Assembly: GCA_018241765.1 (NCBI GenBank)
Contig: JAFEDD010000002.1
Span: 221,778-285,777, forward strand
From: Pseudomonadota bacterium
Lineage (GTDB): Bacteria > Pseudomonadota > Gammaproteobacteria > Burkholderiales > Casimicrobiaceae
Direction: 5' to 3'
DNA length: 64,000 nt
Below the pieces are notes generated by a model. That model worked only from the letters and a program-made list of their open reading frames with translations, was not told where the DNA came from and searched no databases. Below, one piece after another: positions 52,944 through 62,799 of the stretch. The translations under genes and the position numbers were made by a program. The first letter of the stretch is position 1; each line of letters opens with the position of its first letter.

Positions 52944-53405
52944 GTGAGCTTGTCGGTGGCGGTGCAGTTTGCCAGTCGTGCGCCCGGGCTGCCCTCGCGC
53001 GCGCAGGTGCGGCGCTGGGCGCTCGCCACGCACGCCGTGCATGCGGGCGACGCCGACGGGGTCGTCACGCTGCGCTACGTCGACGCCGCCGAGGGGCGCG
53101 CGTTGAACCGCGATTTTCGCGGCCGCGACTACGCCACCAACGTGCTCACCTTCGTGCTCGCCACCGTCGCCGAGCACGGACGCTACGTCGCCGACATCGT
53201 CATCTGCGCCCCGGTCGTCGCCCGCGAAGCACGAGCGCAGAAGAAGGCGCTGCACGAGCATCACGCGCACATGGTCGTGCACGGCATGCTGCACGCGCAG
53301 GGGCTCGATCACGAAGACGCCGCCGAGGCCGCGGCCATGGAGGCCGTCGAGCGCGCCGTGCTCGCCCGATTTCGTATAAAAGACCCTTATGCGACACCGC
53401 ACTGA
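52944..53405 (+). CDS. ybeY: endoribonuclease YbeY
   Basis: A 153-residue metal-dependent RNase for 16S rRNA 3' maturation and ribosome quality control. The zinc site HGMLHAQGLDH has H113, H117 and H123, and RDYATNVLTFVL is a family element. The GTG at 52944 follows GGGAGGAG; the longer frame reaches into phoH and is not used. Repeat copy 3 begins 8 bp after the stop. Confidence 0.94.
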   Translation: MSLSVAVQFASRAPGLPSRAQVRRWALATHAVHAGDADGVVTLRYVDAAEGRALNRDFRGRDYATNVLTFVLATVAEHGRYVADIVICAPVVAREARAQKKALHEHHAHMVVHGMLHAQGLDHEDAAEAAAMEAVERAVLARFRIKDPYATPH

Positions 53406-53412
53406 AGGGCAT

Positions 53413-53528
53413 CAACTTTTCCTTGACATGGCGTCGGTAACGGGCTTGGAGCGCGATATGCGCGAAAGTCGACTTTATCGGAAATTGGCCGCGAAGCCCG
53501 TTGTGGACGTCATCGTGGCGAAAAGTTG
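53413..53528 (+). repeat. dispersed palindromic repeat, copy 3 (116 bp)
   Basis: It begins CAACTTTTCC and ends GCGAAAAGTTG, with ACGGGCTTGGAGCG, AAAGTCGA and AAGCCCGTTGTGGA inside, matching copies 1 and 2 in order and orientation. The left and right arms pair over most of their length. It separates ybeY from corC, so it would be part of a polycistronic transcript if these genes are co-transcribed. Its 3' end contains an in-frame TTG upstream of the corC ATG. Confidence 0.85.
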
Positions 53529-53567
53529 CTTGCCGAAAATTCGCTTCGCGCGCCCGTGGGGGCGATC

Positions 53568-54395
53568 ATGAGCGACGCCGAGGAGCGCCCGAAACCAGGC
53601 TTCTTCGAGCGGCTGTCGGCGCTGCTGTCGGGCGCGCCCGAGGATCGCGACGATCTGCTCGCGATGCTGCGCGACGCGCACGCCCGCAAACTGCTCGATG
53701 CCGACGCGCTGTCGATCTTCGAGGGCGCGCTCGAAGTCGCCGAAATGACGGTCGACGATGTCATGGTGCCGCGCTCGCAGATGGACGTCATCGAACTCGA
53801 CGCCGCGCCCGCTGCCATCATCGCCGAGATGGTCGAGACGCGCCACTCGCGCTATCCGGTCATCGGCGAGAACCGCGACGAGGTGGTCGGCATCCTGCTC
53901 GCGAAGGACCTGCTCGCGTACCTCGTCAACGCTGACGCGTTTTCGCTGAAAGCCGTGCTGCGGGCGCCGATGTTCGTGCCGGAAACGAAGCGCCTGAACG
54001 TGCTGCTGCGCGAGTTTCGCTCGCAGCGCAACCACATGGCCATCGTCATCGACGAACACGGCTCCGTGGCCGGGTTGGTGACACTGGAGGACGTGCTCGA
54101 GCAGATCGTCGGCGAGATCATCGACGAATACGACTACGACGAAGAGGCCGACAACATCGTGGCCGAAGGCGCGACCAAGTGGCGCGTCAAGGCCTCCACC
54201 GACATCTCCGCGTTCAACGAGCGCTTCGGCACGGCCTTCAGCGATGAAGACGCCGCCACCGTCGGCGGCTTGCTGATGGAGGCCTTCGCCCGCGTTCCCC
54301 AGCGCGGCGAGAGCATCGTGCTCGACGGGCTTCGTTTCACGGTGTTGCGCGCCGACGGTCGGCGCGTGTGGCTGGTGAGCGTGGAGCGCGCTTGA
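53568..54395 (+). CDS. corC: CorC/HlyC-family CBS-domain protein
   Basis: A 275-residue cytoplasmic protein with two CBS domains (about 55-190, including VDDVMVPRSQMDVIELD and TRHSRYPVIGENRDEVVGILLAKDLL in parts) and a C-terminal CorC_HlyC transporter-associated domain. Related to magnesium/cobalt efflux control. The ATG at 53568 gives MSDAEERPK, matching the E. coli CorC start; an in-frame TTG at 53526 lies within the repeat. It overlaps lnt. Confidence 0.92.
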   Translation: MSDAEERPKPGFFERLSALLSGAPEDRDDLLAMLRDAHARKLLDADALSIFEGALEVAEMTVDDVMVPRSQMDVIELDAAPAAIIAEMVETRHSRYPVIGENRDEVVGILLAKDLLAYLVNADAFSLKAVLRAPMFVPETKRLNVLLREFRSQRNHMAIVIDEHGSVAGLVTLEDVLEQIVGEIIDEYDYDEEADNIVAEGATKWRVKASTDISAFNERFGTAFSDEDAATVGGLLMEAFARVPQRGESIVLDGLRFTVLRADGRRVWLVSVERA

Positions 54396-55912
54396 TCGGC
54401 TTGGTCGCGGCAGCGCTCGCCGGCAGCCTTTGCGCGTGGCTCGGCTTCGCGCCGACGGGCTGGTGGTGGTTTCCGTACTTCGGACTTGCCGTGCTCGCCG
54501 CGCTCCTCGCGCGCTCGCGCGGCATCGTGCGCGGGGCGCTGCTCGGTTTCGCCTTCGGCCTTGGTTACTTCATGGCCGGTGTCTCCTGGGTGCGGGTCAG
54601 CATGAACGAGTTCGGCGGCATGCCGCTCGCGCTCGCGTGGCTCTCGGCGGCACTGTTCTGCGCGTTTCTCGCGCTCTATGTCGCACTCGCCTGTGCCGTC
54701 ACGGCCTGGGCCATGGGTGGCCGCAGACGGCCGTGGCGTGCGCTGCCCTTCGCGCTCGTCTTCGCGGCGGCGTGGACCTTGAGTGAATCGCTGCGAGCGC
54801 ATCTCTTCACCGGCTTCGAGTGGCTCGCGCTCGGCAGTTCGCAATTGGGGCCATTCGCGCCGTCGCCGCTGGCGGCCATCGTCGGGCAACTCGGTTTGTC
54901 GGCATGGGTCGCCGTGGTCGCAGGGTACCTCGGCGGTGCCGCCGCCGTGGCCGACACGGCCCGCGCGCGCTGGTGGGTTCTGGCGCGGGTGGTGCCGTGC
55001 CTCTTCGTCAGCGGCTGGCTCAGCCTGCTGCATCCGGCCGAGTGGTTCACCGAACCGGTCGGGCCGCCGCTATCGGTGTCGCTGGTGCAGGGCAACGTCG
55101 CGCAGTCGATGAAGTGGGAGCCGGCGAAGTTCATCGACACCGTCGAGCGCTACGGCCGACTCGTGCAGGCTTCCCGCGGCGCGCTGATCATCCTGCCGGA
55201 GACGGCGTATCCGGCGCCGCTGTCGCGACTGCCGCCGGAAGCCCTCGAAGCGCTGCGCCGCCACGCCGTCGATCGCGGCGGCAACGTGCTCTTCGGCGTG
55301 CCGCAGGTCGACGGCGGGCGCTTCCACAACGCCGCCGTCACGCTCGGCGTCGATCCCGCGCAGCAGTACCGCAAGGTGCATCTGGTGCCGTTCGGTGAAT
55401 ACATGCCGCTGCGCGGCCCGCTCGCGTGGTTCTACGCCAACCTGAACATTCCGATGAGTGACTTCACGGCGGGCGAGCGCGTGCAATCGCCGCTCGCCGT
55501 CGGTGGCCAGCATCTGGGCATCTCCATCTGCTACGAAGACGCCTTCGCGCGCGACGTGCGGCGCACGCTGCCGGAGGCGACCCTCTTGGTGAACCTGAGC
55601 AACGATGCCTGGTTCGGGCACAGCGCGGCGGCCGAGCAGCATCTGCAACTCGCGCAGATGCGCGCGATCGAGTCGGCCCGCCCGATGCTGCGCGCGAACA
55701 ACACCGGCGTCACCGCCATCGTCGACGAACGTGGCCGCCTCAGCGCACGGCTGCCCGGGTTCGCTGAAGGCGTGCTCGAAGCGAGCGTGCAGGGCCGGCG
55801 CGGCGCCACGCCCTATGTTCGCTTCGGCGACTGGCCGATGTGGCTCGCCGCACTGGCCATCCTGGCGCATGCCGCGCTGCGGCGTCGGCGTGACGGCCGG
55901 CAAGGCTCATAA
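54392..55912 (+). CDS. lnt: apolipoprotein N-acyltransferase
   Basis: A roughly 506-residue inner-membrane enzyme adding the third acyl chain to lipoproteins. About seven hydrophobic segments in the first 240 residues precede a nitrilase-like periplasmic domain with the catalytic triad E270 (LPETAYPAP), K328 (YRKVHLVPFGEYMP) and C380 (ISICYEDAF). The TTG at 54392 overlaps the corC stop (TTGA) and has GGAG five bases upstream; a GTG at 54368 is the alternative. Placement after corC is conserved in proteobacteria. Confidence 0.94.
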   Translation: MIGLVAAALAGSLCAWLGFAPTGWWWFPYFGLAVLAALLARSRGIVRGALLGFAFGLGYFMAGVSWVRVSMNEFGGMPLALAWLSAALFCAFLALYVALACAVTAWAMGGRRRPWRALPFALVFAAAWTLSESLRAHLFTGFEWLALGSSQLGPFAPSPLAAIVGQLGLSAWVAVVAGYLGGAAAVADTARARWWVLARVVPCLFVSGWLSLLHPAEWFTEPVGPPLSVSLVQGNVAQSMKWEPAKFIDTVERYGRLVQASRGALIILPETAYPAPLSRLPPEALEALRRHAVDRGGNVLFGVPQVDGGRFHNAAVTLGVDPAQQYRKVHLVPFGEYMPLRGPLAWFYANLNIPMSDFTAGERVQSPLAVGGQHLGISICYEDAFARDVRRTLPEATLLVNLSNDAWFGHSAAAEQHLQLAQMRAIESARPMLRANNTGVTAIVDERGRLSARLPGFAEGVLEASVQGRRGATPYVRFGDWPMWLAALAILAHAALRRRRDGRQGS

Positions 55913-55978
55913 AATCGACGCTGCGCATCGGCCACGGTCGCACAAGGCGCGTGGCACGACGCTGCGCGTCGCGTCGCC

Positions 55979-56001
55979 GCCCCCGCCCCCGCCCCCGCCC
56001 C
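55979..56001. repeat. GCCCCC hexanucleotide tandem repeat before glyQ
   Basis: Almost four copies of GCCCCC in a row, ending 13 bp before the glyQ ATG. The minus strand carries four runs of four or five G and could form a G-quadruplex. It occupies the place where the glyQ ribosome site should be; no purine-rich Shine-Dalgarno sequence is visible before the ATG. Confidence 0.75.
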
Positions 56002-56014
56002 TTCGTCAGCATTC

Positions 56015-56938
56015 ATGATCACCTTTCAAGAAGCCATCCTCCGCCTGCAGAACTATTGGAGCCAGCAGGGCTGCGCGCTCTTGCAGCCGATCGACCTCGA
56101 AGTGGGCGCCGGCACCTCGCACACCGCCACCTTCCTGCGCGCACTCGGGCCCGAGCCATGGCGCGCGGCCTACGTGCAGCCCTCGCGTCGCCCGAAGGAT
56201 GGCCGCTACGGCGACAACCCCAACCGCCTGCACCAGCATCATCAATATCAGGTCGTGCTGAAGCCCTCGCCGCCGAACATCCTCGATCTCTATCTCGGTT
56301 CGCTCGAAGCGCTCGGCTTCGATCTTCAAGAGAACGACGTCCGCTTCGTCGAGGACGACTGGGAGAACCCGACGCTCGGCGCCTGGGGACTGGGTTGGGA
56401 GGTCTGGATGAACGGCATGGAGATCACGCAGTTCACCTATTTCCAGCAGGTCGGCGGGCTCGCCTGCAAGCCGATCACCGGCGAAATTACCTACGGGCTC
56501 GAGCGTCTGTGCATGTACCTGCAAAGCGTCGAGAATGTCTACGACCTCGTCTATTCGCGCACCGTCGTCGATGGTGTCGAGCGGAGCATCAGCTATGGCG
56601 ACGTGTGGCACCAAAATGAAGTCGAACAATCGACCTACAGCTTCGAAGCGTCCGACCCCGGCGTGCTGCTCGCGCAGTTCAACACCTTCGAAGCCGAGGC
56701 CAAGCGACTCATGGAGCGGCAACTCGCGCTGCCGGCCTACGAGATGGTGCTGAAGGCAGGCAACTGCTTCAACCTGCTCGATGCGCGCGGCGCCATCAGC
56801 GTCACCGCGCGCGCCGCCTACATCGCCCGCATCCGCAACCTCGCCCGCATGGTCGCCCAGAGCTACTACGAAAGCCGCGAGCGGCTCGGTTTCCCGATGC
56901 TGAAGAAGGGCGCGATCGGCGCCGGGGTGGCGGCATGA
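56015..56938 (+). CDS. glyQ: glycyl-tRNA synthetase alpha subunit
   Basis: A 307-residue subunit of the tetrameric bacterial glycyl-tRNA synthetase, carrying the class II catalytic core. [20 protein letters not shown] and [19 protein letters not shown] start it, followed by [15 protein letters not shown] and [14 protein letters not shown]. The ATG overlaps nothing upstream; the beta subunit start overlaps the stop (ATGA). A GC-only tandem repeat takes the place of a normal ribosome site. Confidence 0.97.
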   Translation: MITFQEAILRLQNYWSQQGCALLQPIDLEVGAGTSHTATFLRALGPEPWRAAYVQPSRRPKDGRYGDNPNRLHQHHQYQVVLKPSPPNILDLYLGSLEALGFDLQENDVRFVEDDWENPTLGAWGLGWEVWMNGMEITQFTYFQQVGGLACKPITGEITYGLERLCMYLQSVENVYDLVYSRTVVDGVERSISYGDVWHQNEVEQSTYSFEASDPGVLLAQFNTFEAEAKRLMERQLALPAYEMVLKAGNCFNLLDARGAISVTARAAYIARIRNLARMVAQSYYESRERLGFPMLKKGAIGAGVAA

Positions 56939-59088
56939 GCACGACGATAGAACCCCTGCTGATCGAGCTATGCACCGAGGAGCTGCCGCCGAAGGCGCTC
57001 GCGCGTCTCGGTGAAGCCTTCGCCTCGGGCATCGCGGCGAGCCTGCGCGCCGATGGCATGGTGGCCGACGCCGCTGGTGCGGGCGGTGCCGTCGAGGCCA
57101 TCGCCTTCGCCACGCCGCGACGCCTCGGCGTGCGCATCGAAGGCGTCCTTGCCCAGGGCGCCACGAAGGCCGTGCGCCACAAGCTGATGCCCTGCGCCAT
57201 CGCCCGCGACGCATCGGGCGGCGCCACCGTCGCGTTGCGCAAGAAGCTCGCCGCGCTCGGACGCGAAGCGCTCGCCGACGCGCCGATCGGCACGGTCCAC
57301 GATGGCGCGAGTCTCGTCATCGAGAGTGACGGCAAGGCCGACAGTCTCTTCCTGCTTGGCTCCGAGGCGGGGCTCGAGCTTGCGGTGGCGCTGCAACGCG
57401 CGCTCGACGCGACACTCGCCAAGCTGCCGATTCCGAAGGTCATGACCTACCAGCTCGCCGACGGCGAAACCGACGTCCACTTCGTGCGTCCGGCGCATCG
57501 CCTCGTCGTGCTCCACGGCAGCGAGGTCGTTGCCGTGACCGCGCTCGGCCTTGCGGCAGGTCGCATCACGCTCGGCCACCGCGTTCAGGGCGCGAAACAC
57601 ATCGAACTCGACGCCGCCGCCCGCTACGAGGAGCTGCTGCGCCATTACGGCAAGGTCGAGCCGGTGTTCGCGCGCCGTCGCGATCAGGTCCGCACGCAGC
57701 TCGATGCGCAGGCGACGGCGCTTGGCGCTCAGCTCGGCGCACCCGAGAGTTACGCCGAACTGCTCGACGAAGTCACCGCGCTCGTCGAATGGCCCACGGT
57801 CTACGTCTGTCGCTTCGAGGCCGAATTCCTCGCCGTGCCGCAGGAATGCCTGATCCTGACGATGAAGACGAACCAGAAGTACTTTCCGCTGTTCGATGAA
57901 GGCGGCAAGCTGAAGCACCAGTTCCTCGTCGTGTCGAACATGGAACTGGCCGACCCGAAAAAAGTGATCGAGGGCAACGAGCGCGTGGTACGCCCGCGTT
58001 TGGCTGATGCGCGCTTTTTTTTCGATACCGACAAGAAGACCCGACTGGTCGACCGTGTGCCTGAACTCGCGAGCGTCGTCTATCACAACAAGCTCGGCAG
58101 TCAGGGCGAGCGCGTCGAGCGCGTGACGCAGCTCGCCGGCGAAGTGGCCACGCTGATCGGCGCCGACCGGGTCCGCGCCGAACGCGCCGCCACGCTCGCC
58201 AAGGCGGATCTGCCGACGCTGATGGTCGGTGAGTTCCCGGAGTTGCAGGGCACGATGGGTCGCTATTACGCGCAAAACGACGGCGAAGCGCCCGATGTCG
58301 CCGCCGCGTGCGCCGAGCACTACCGACCGCGCTTCGCCGGCGATGCCTTGCCCTCGGCCGGCGTGCCGACGGCGGTGGCGCTGGCCGACAAGCTGGAAAC
58401 GCTCGCCGGGCTGTTCGGCATCGGGCAGACCCCGACCGGCGACAAGGATCCGTTCGCGTTGCGGCGACATGCGCTTGGGGTCATCCGCATTCTCGTGGAA
58501 GGGCAGTTGTCGGCCCCGCTGCCGGCGCTGCTCGATGCGGCGTTCGAATGCTTCGGCGGCCGCGTCGCCGACGAGCGCGACGCGCTGGCCGCGTTCATCT
58601 ACGAGCGCCTGCGCGGGTTTTTGAAGGACACCGGCGCGAGCAGCCAGGAAATCGACGCGGTCGTCGCGCCACAGCCGACGCTTCTCGCGCAGGTGCCGGC
58701 GCAACTCGCGGCGATTCGCGCTTTCGCGGCGCTGCCCGAGGCGGCGAGCCTCAATGCCGCGAACAAGCGGGTGGCCAACATCCTGAAAAAAGCGGTCGAT
58801 GGTGGCGAGGCGATTGCCGCGAGCGACGCACCGACCGAAGCGGCGGAGCGGGCGCTGCGCGACGCGCTCGCCGCGATCCGCCCGGCGGCGGATGCCCATT
58901 TCCGTCGCGGCGACTTCACGGCATACCTGAAGAGCTTCGCCGCGCTCAAGGCGCCGGTCGACGCCTTCTTCGAGCAGGTCATGGTGATGGCCGACGACCC
59001 TGCCATTCGCGCCAACCGCCTCGCGCTCTTGCGCGACCTGCGCGACGCGATGAACAAGGTCGCCGACCTCTCGAAACTGGCGGCGTAG
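56935..59088 (+). CDS. glyS: glycyl-tRNA synthetase beta subunit
   Basis: A 717-residue tRNA-binding subunit. It begins [22 protein letters not shown], and includes [23 protein letters not shown] and [23 protein letters not shown] as family marks, plus a C-terminal helical DALR-like part. Translationally coupled to glyQ by ATGA. Confidence 0.97.
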   Translation: MSTTIEPLLIELCTEELPPKALARLGEAFASGIAASLRADGMVADAAGAGGAVEAIAFATPRRLGVRIEGVLAQGATKAVRHKLMPCAIARDASGGATVALRKKLAALGREALADAPIGTVHDGASLVIESDGKADSLFLLGSEAGLELAVALQRALDATLAKLPIPKVMTYQLADGETDVHFVRPAHRLVVLHGSEVVAVTALGLAAGRITLGHRVQGAKHIELDAAARYEELLRHYGKVEPVFARRRDQVRTQLDAQATALGAQLGAPESYAELLDEVTALVEWPTVYVCRFEAEFLAVPQECLILTMKTNQKYFPLFDEGGKLKHQFLVVSNMELADPKKVIEGNERVVRPRLADARFFFDTDKKTRLVDRVPELASVVYHNKLGSQGERVERVTQLAGEVATLIGADRVRAERAATLAKADLPTLMVGEFPELQGTMGRYYAQNDGEAPDVAAACAEHYRPRFAGDALPSAGVPTAVALADKLETLAGLFGIGQTPTGDKDPFALRRHALGVIRILVEGQLSAPLPALLDAAFECFGGRVADERDALAAFIYERLRGFLKDTGASSQEIDAVVAPQPTLLAQVPAQLAAIRAFAALPEAASLNAANKRVANILKKAVDGGEAIAASDAPTEAAERALRDALAAIRPAADAHFRRGDFTAYLKSFAALKAPVDAFFEQVMVMADDPAIRANRLALLRDLRDAMNKVADLSKLAA

Positions 59089-59167
59089 TGACCTCGCGCG
59101 CATCGCTTCACCCTGAGCGCCGCAGCGGCACAGCGGCGCAGCGCTCGCGCGCTGTGGAGGCGAGACG

Positions 59168-59725
59168 ATGAAACTCGTCATTCTCGATCGTGACGGCACC
59201 ATCAACTTCGACAGCGAGCGCTTCATCAAGACGCCGGAGGAATGGCGCCCGATTCCCGGCGCGCTCGATGCCATCGCGCGGCTCAACGCGGCGGGCTATC
59301 ACGTCGCCGTGGCCACCAACCAGTCCGGCATCGAACGCGGGCTGCTCGACATGAGCGCGCTGAACGCAATCCACGCGAAGATGCTGCAGGCGGTGCAGGA
59401 TGCCGGTGGACGCATCGACGCCATCTATTACTGCCCGCACTCGGGCGACGCCGATTGCCGCTGCCGCAAGCCCGGCCCCGGCATGTTCATCGACATCGGG
59501 CAGCGGCTGGGCGTGGCCCTCGACGCCGTGCCGTGCATCGGCGATGGCCTGCGCGATCTGCAGGCGGCCGCGGCGGCCGGTGCGCGGCCGATGCTGGTGT
59601 TGACCGGCAAAGGCGCCAGCACGCTCGCCGCCGGCGGCCTGCCGCCTGGCACCGAAGTGTTTGCCAATCTCGCCGTCGCGGTGGAAGCGATCTTGACGCG
59701 CGAGCCCACCACCGCCACGCGTTGA
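59168..59725 (+). CDS. gmhB: D-glycero-beta-D-manno-heptose 1,7-bisphosphate 7-phosphatase
   Basis: A 185-residue HAD-type phosphatase in ADP-heptose synthesis for the LPS inner core. LDRDGTIN holds the nucleophile D7 and general acid D9; VATNQSGIERG is motif II; CPHSGDADCRCRKP is the zinc-binding loop with four ligands; PCIGDGLRDLQAAAAAG is the last HAD motif. A GGAGGCGAG segment precedes the ATG. The IGDGLRD sequence differs from the common VGDSLRD. Confidence 0.94.
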   Translation: MKLVILDRDGTINFDSERFIKTPEEWRPIPGALDAIARLNAAGYHVAVATNQSGIERGLLDMSALNAIHAKMLQAVQDAGGRIDAIYYCPHSGDADCRCRKPGPGMFIDIGQRLGVALDAVPCIGDGLRDLQAAAAAGARPMLVLTGKGASTLAAGGLPPGTEVFANLAVAVEAILTREPTTATR

Positions 59726-59748
59726 CGCAGGTCAGAAGGAGCACAGCC

Positions 59749-60486
59749 ATGCAGGCACTTCGCAACACGCTGTTCGTGCTGCTGCAACTGCTGTTGACTC
59801 CGCTTTATGCGATCGCGATCTGCGCCACCTTCTGGCTGCCGCCTCGCGCGCGCAACCGGATGTGCGCCTCCTACACCGGGTTGTTCGTGCATCTCGCCAA
59901 GCATTTGTGTCGCATCGACTACGAAGTGCTTGGCCGCGAGCACATCCCCGAGGGGCCGTTCATCGTGCTCGCCAAGCATTCCTCGACGTGGGAGACGTTG
60001 ATGCTCGAGACGATGTTCGCGCCGGGCAGTTTCGTTGCCAAGAAGGAACTGCTCTGGGTGCCGTTCTTCGGCTGGGGGTTTGCCTTGTCCTCACCGATCA
60101 CGATCGACCGCAAGGCCGGCGCGCAGGCGATGGATCGCATGATTGCGCAGGGCCGCGAGCGGCTTGAGCGGCGAGGGTTCACCATCGTCGTGTTTCCCGA
60201 GGGCACGCGCATCGCGCCGGGCCGCAAGGGGAAATACAAGACGGGGGGTGTTCGCCTGGCGATCGGTTGCGGCGTGCCCGTGCTGCCGGTGGCGCACAAC
60301 GCGGGCTACTGCTGGCCGCGGCATCCATGGCGCAAGCATCCGGGCAAGATCACGCTGTCGATTCTGCCGCCGCTGGCCACCGACGGTCGTGCGGCCTCTG
60401 AACTCAATGACGAATTGGAGCGCGTGATCGAGGATGAGGTGGCGCGGCTTGGTGACTCTCGTCGTGCTTCCCCGCGGGGCGGTTGA
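59749..60486 (+). CDS. plsC: 1-acyl-sn-glycerol-3-phosphate acyltransferase
   Basis: A 245-residue membrane-bound acyltransferase making phosphatidic acid. An N-terminal hydrophobic helix (TLFVLLQLLLTPLYAIAIC) is followed by the catalytic motif HSSTWE (H77-E82, an HX4E variant), the substrate motif FPEGTRIAPGRKGKYKTGG and VPVLPVAHNAGYCWP. AGAAGGAG lies upstream of the ATG. The longer open frame covers gmhB and is not used. Confidence 0.92.
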   Translation: MQALRNTLFVLLQLLLTPLYAIAICATFWLPPRARNRMCASYTGLFVHLAKHLCRIDYEVLGREHIPEGPFIVLAKHSSTWETLMLETMFAPGSFVAKKELLWVPFFGWGFALSSPITIDRKAGAQAMDRMIAQGRERLERRGFTIVVFPEGTRIAPGRKGKYKTGGVRLAIGCGVPVLPVAHNAGYCWPRHPWRKHPGKITLSILPPLATDGRAASELNDELERVIEDEVARLGDSRRASPRGG

Positions 60487-60489
60487 ACG

Positions 60490-61269
60490 GTGGCCTTCTG
60501 GCGCTCCTTGCTCGGCGGCACGCTTGCGCCGCCCGACGCTGCTGCGTTGCCGCGCCCGCTGCCGGCGCCTGCGGCGGACGAGGGTCATCGCGAACGCCAA
60601 AGCGTGTGCGGCATCGCCTACCGTCTCGAGCGCGGCCGCCGCAAGTCGATCGGGCTCATCGTCACCGTCGAGGGGTTGCTGATCCGGGCGCCGCACTGGA
60701 CACCGCTGTACGAGATCGACGCCGCGATCGCCGAGCGCAGGGGCTGGATCGTGGAGGCGATGGCGAGGCAGGCGCGACGTCGCGCCGAGCTCGCCGAGCA
60801 CCGCGATGGGGGTCATGTGCTCTATCGGGGTGAGCGGCTGCCGGTCGAATTGCGCGCCGGCCCCATCGATCGCATCGAACTGTCGGATGCGCACTGCGTG
60901 CTGACCACGGCGGCGGGGCGCTTCGACGGCGACGCCTTTGCCGCCGAACTGAAACGACAGGCCGCACGCGAACTGCCGCCGCTCGCGCGCGAGATGGCCG
61001 CACAGGCCGCCTTGCCACTTGCGACCGTCAGCATCAGCAGCGCGCGCACGATGTGGGGCAGTTGTACGGCGCAGGGCCGCGTTCGCCTCAACTATCGTCT
61101 GCTGCAACTTCCGCCCGAGCTCATGCGGCATGTCGTGGCACATGAACTGGCCCATCTGGTGGAGTTCAACCACTCGCGCCGCTTCTGGGCCATCGTCGAG
61201 CGCCTCGACCCGGCCAGCAGGCTGCATCGTCGCGCCATCCAGGCGTATTCCGTGCTGCTCGAACTCTGA
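60490..61269 (+). CDS. YgjP-like M48-type metallopeptidase
   Basis: A 259-residue protein of the DUF45/YgjP family. The zinc motif HELAH is at 218-222, with the third ligand in FNHSRRFW, and the conserved RTMWGSCTAQGRVRLNYRL precedes it. Family members are putative SprT-like zinc peptidases. The GTG at 60490 follows plsC by 3 nt, so it is operonic. The substrate is unknown. Confidence 0.88.
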   Translation: MAFWRSLLGGTLAPPDAAALPRPLPAPAADEGHRERQSVCGIAYRLERGRRKSIGLIVTVEGLLIRAPHWTPLYEIDAAIAERRGWIVEAMARQARRRAELAEHRDGGHVLYRGERLPVELRAGPIDRIELSDAHCVLTTAAGRFDGDAFAAELKRQAARELPPLAREMAAQAALPLATVSISSARTMWGSCTAQGRVRLNYRLLQLPPELMRHVVAHELAHLVEFNHSRRFWAIVERLDPASRLHRRAIQAYSVLLEL

Positions 61270-61330
61270 AGCGGGTTTCCGATGCCTTGCTTTGTTAGCA
61301 TCGACCGCACGTTGTCTCACGCCAAATATC

Positions 61331-61468
61331 ATGCCTTCTCCTGACTGTCGCCGTGCCCTGTTGCTGGCAGCTGCGCTGACCCTGGGCCTTTCGGGTTGCG
61401 GGCAAAAAGGGCCGCTCACGCCGCCCAAGGCGGCGCAGCCGGTCGGCGTTCACGCCGCGTTGCGCTGA
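61331..61468 (+). CDS. lptM: LptM-like small lipoprotein (YifL family)
   Basis: A 45-residue lipoprotein with lipobox LSGC (lipidated C23), directly followed by GQKGPLTPPK, the family hallmark (CGxKGPLxxP). In E. coli LptM stabilises the LptD-LptE translocon during its oxidative folding. It lies just upstream of lysA, which matches the yifL neighbourhood in many proteobacteria. The ribosome site is weak. Confidence 0.88.
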   Translation: MPSPDCRRALLLAAALTLGLSGCGQKGPLTPPKAAQPVGVHAALR

Positions 61469-61545
61469 AAGGCTGAGCGCCACGACGCCGCTTCTCGCGC
61501 CCTCGGCCGGGCGGCGGCGATCTTCACGTCAAGCGATACCCCCCC

Positions 61546-62799
61546 ATGCTCACTCCCCATCTCCAGCGCGACGCCGACGGTTCGCTGCGCTATGAACGAC
61601 TGCCGCTCGCCACGATCGCCGAGCGCTTCGGCACGCCGAGCTACGTCTATTCGCGCGCCGCGATTTCCGAGAACTACCGCGCCTATCGCGATGCGTTCGC
61701 GCGCGCCGCACCGCTCATCTGTTATGCCGTCAAGGCCAACTCGACGCTCGGTGTGCTCGCGCTGCTGGCCGCCGAGGGGGCGGGTTTCGACATCGTCTCG
61801 GGTGGTGAATTGCAGCGGGTCATCGCGGCGGGGGGCGACCCCGCACGCACCATCTTCTCCGGCGTCGGCAAACGCCGTGACGAGATCGAGCTCGCGCTCG
61901 CGCACGGCATTCGCTGCTTCAACGTCGAGTCGGAGGCCGAACTGCATCGCATCAACGAGGTCGCGCTCGCCCACGCGATCCGCGCACGGATCAGCTTTCG
62001 CATCAATCCCGACGTCGATGCGAAAACGCACCCCTACATCTCGACGGGGCTCAAGTCGAACAAGTTCGGCGTCGCCCACGCCGATGCGGTTCGCCTCTAC
62101 ACCGTGGCCGCCGCGATGCGCGGCATCGAGGTGCATGGCATCGAGTGCCACATCGGCTCGCAGATCACGGAACTCTCGCCCTACGTCGATGCCTTGCGAC
62201 GGCTGCTCGCGCTGGTCGATCAGTTGAGCGCGCGTGGCATTGCCGTGAAGCATCTCGATCTCGGTGGCGGCCGCGGCATCCGCTATCAGGACGAAACCCT
62301 GGTGCCGATGCATCAATTTGCGCAGGCCGTCGAGCGCGAAATGGCGGGGCGCGCGCTCGAACTCGTGCTGGAGCCTGGCCGATCGATCGTCGGTGACGCC
62401 GGCTTGCTCTTGACGCGCGTGGAGTACCTGAAGCCGGGCGAGACGAAGAACTTCGCGATCGTCGATGCGGCGATGAATGATCTGATCCGACCGACGCTCT
62501 ACGATGCCTTTCACGCCGTCGTTCCTGTCGTCCAGCGCGCCGAGCAGGCTGTCTGCTACGACGTCGTCGGCCCCGTGTGCGAGAGCGGCGATTGGCTCGC
62601 GAAGGCGCGTCCGCTTGCGATCGCTCAGGGCGATCTGCTCGCCGTGTTGTGCGCTGGCGCGTACGGCATGACCATGGCGTCGAACTACAACACGCGCGTT
62701 CGTCCGTGCGAAGTGTTGATCGACGGCGAGCACGCACACGTCATTCGAGAGCGTGAGCGATTCGCCGATCTCATCGCGCACGAACGCATCGTGCGTTGA
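61546..62799 (+). CDS. lysA: diaminopimelate decarboxylase
   Basis: A 417-residue PLP enzyme making lysine from meso-diaminopimelate. The PLP lysine is K63 in CYAVKANS; FDIVSGGEL, HIGSQITE, LDLGGGRGI and LEPGRSIVGDAG are barrel and phosphate-binding motifs; VGPVCESGD is the C-terminal active-site cysteine motif. It follows lptM by 77 nt. Confidence 0.96.
   Translation: MLTPHLQRDADGSLRYERLPLATIAERFGTPSYVYSRAAISENYRAYRDAFARAAPLICYAVKANSTLGVLALLAAEGAGFDIVSGGELQRVIAAGGDPARTIFSGVGKRRDEIELALAHGIRCFNVESEAELHRINEVALAHAIRARISFRINPDVDAKTHPYISTGLKSNKFGVAHADAVRLYTVAAAMRGIEVHGIECHIGSQITELSPYVDALRRLLALVDQLSARGIAVKHLDLGGGRGIRYQDETLVPMHQFAQAVEREMAGRALELVLEPGRSIVGDAGLLLTRVEYLKPGETKNFAIVDAAMNDLIRPTLYDAFHAVVPVVQRAEQAVCYDVVGPVCESGDWLAKARPLAIAQGDLLAVLCAGAYGMTMASNYNTRVRPCEVLIDGEHAHVIRERERFADLIAHERIVR

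Noticed and set aside
55979..56001. CRISPR-like or transposon repeat
   Set aside because: It is a simple hexanucleotide tandem without spacers or dyad ends.
56968..59286. 772-codon minus-strand open frame over glyS
   Set aside because: Antisense shadow of a recognised essential gene in a high-GC genome; no independent signals.
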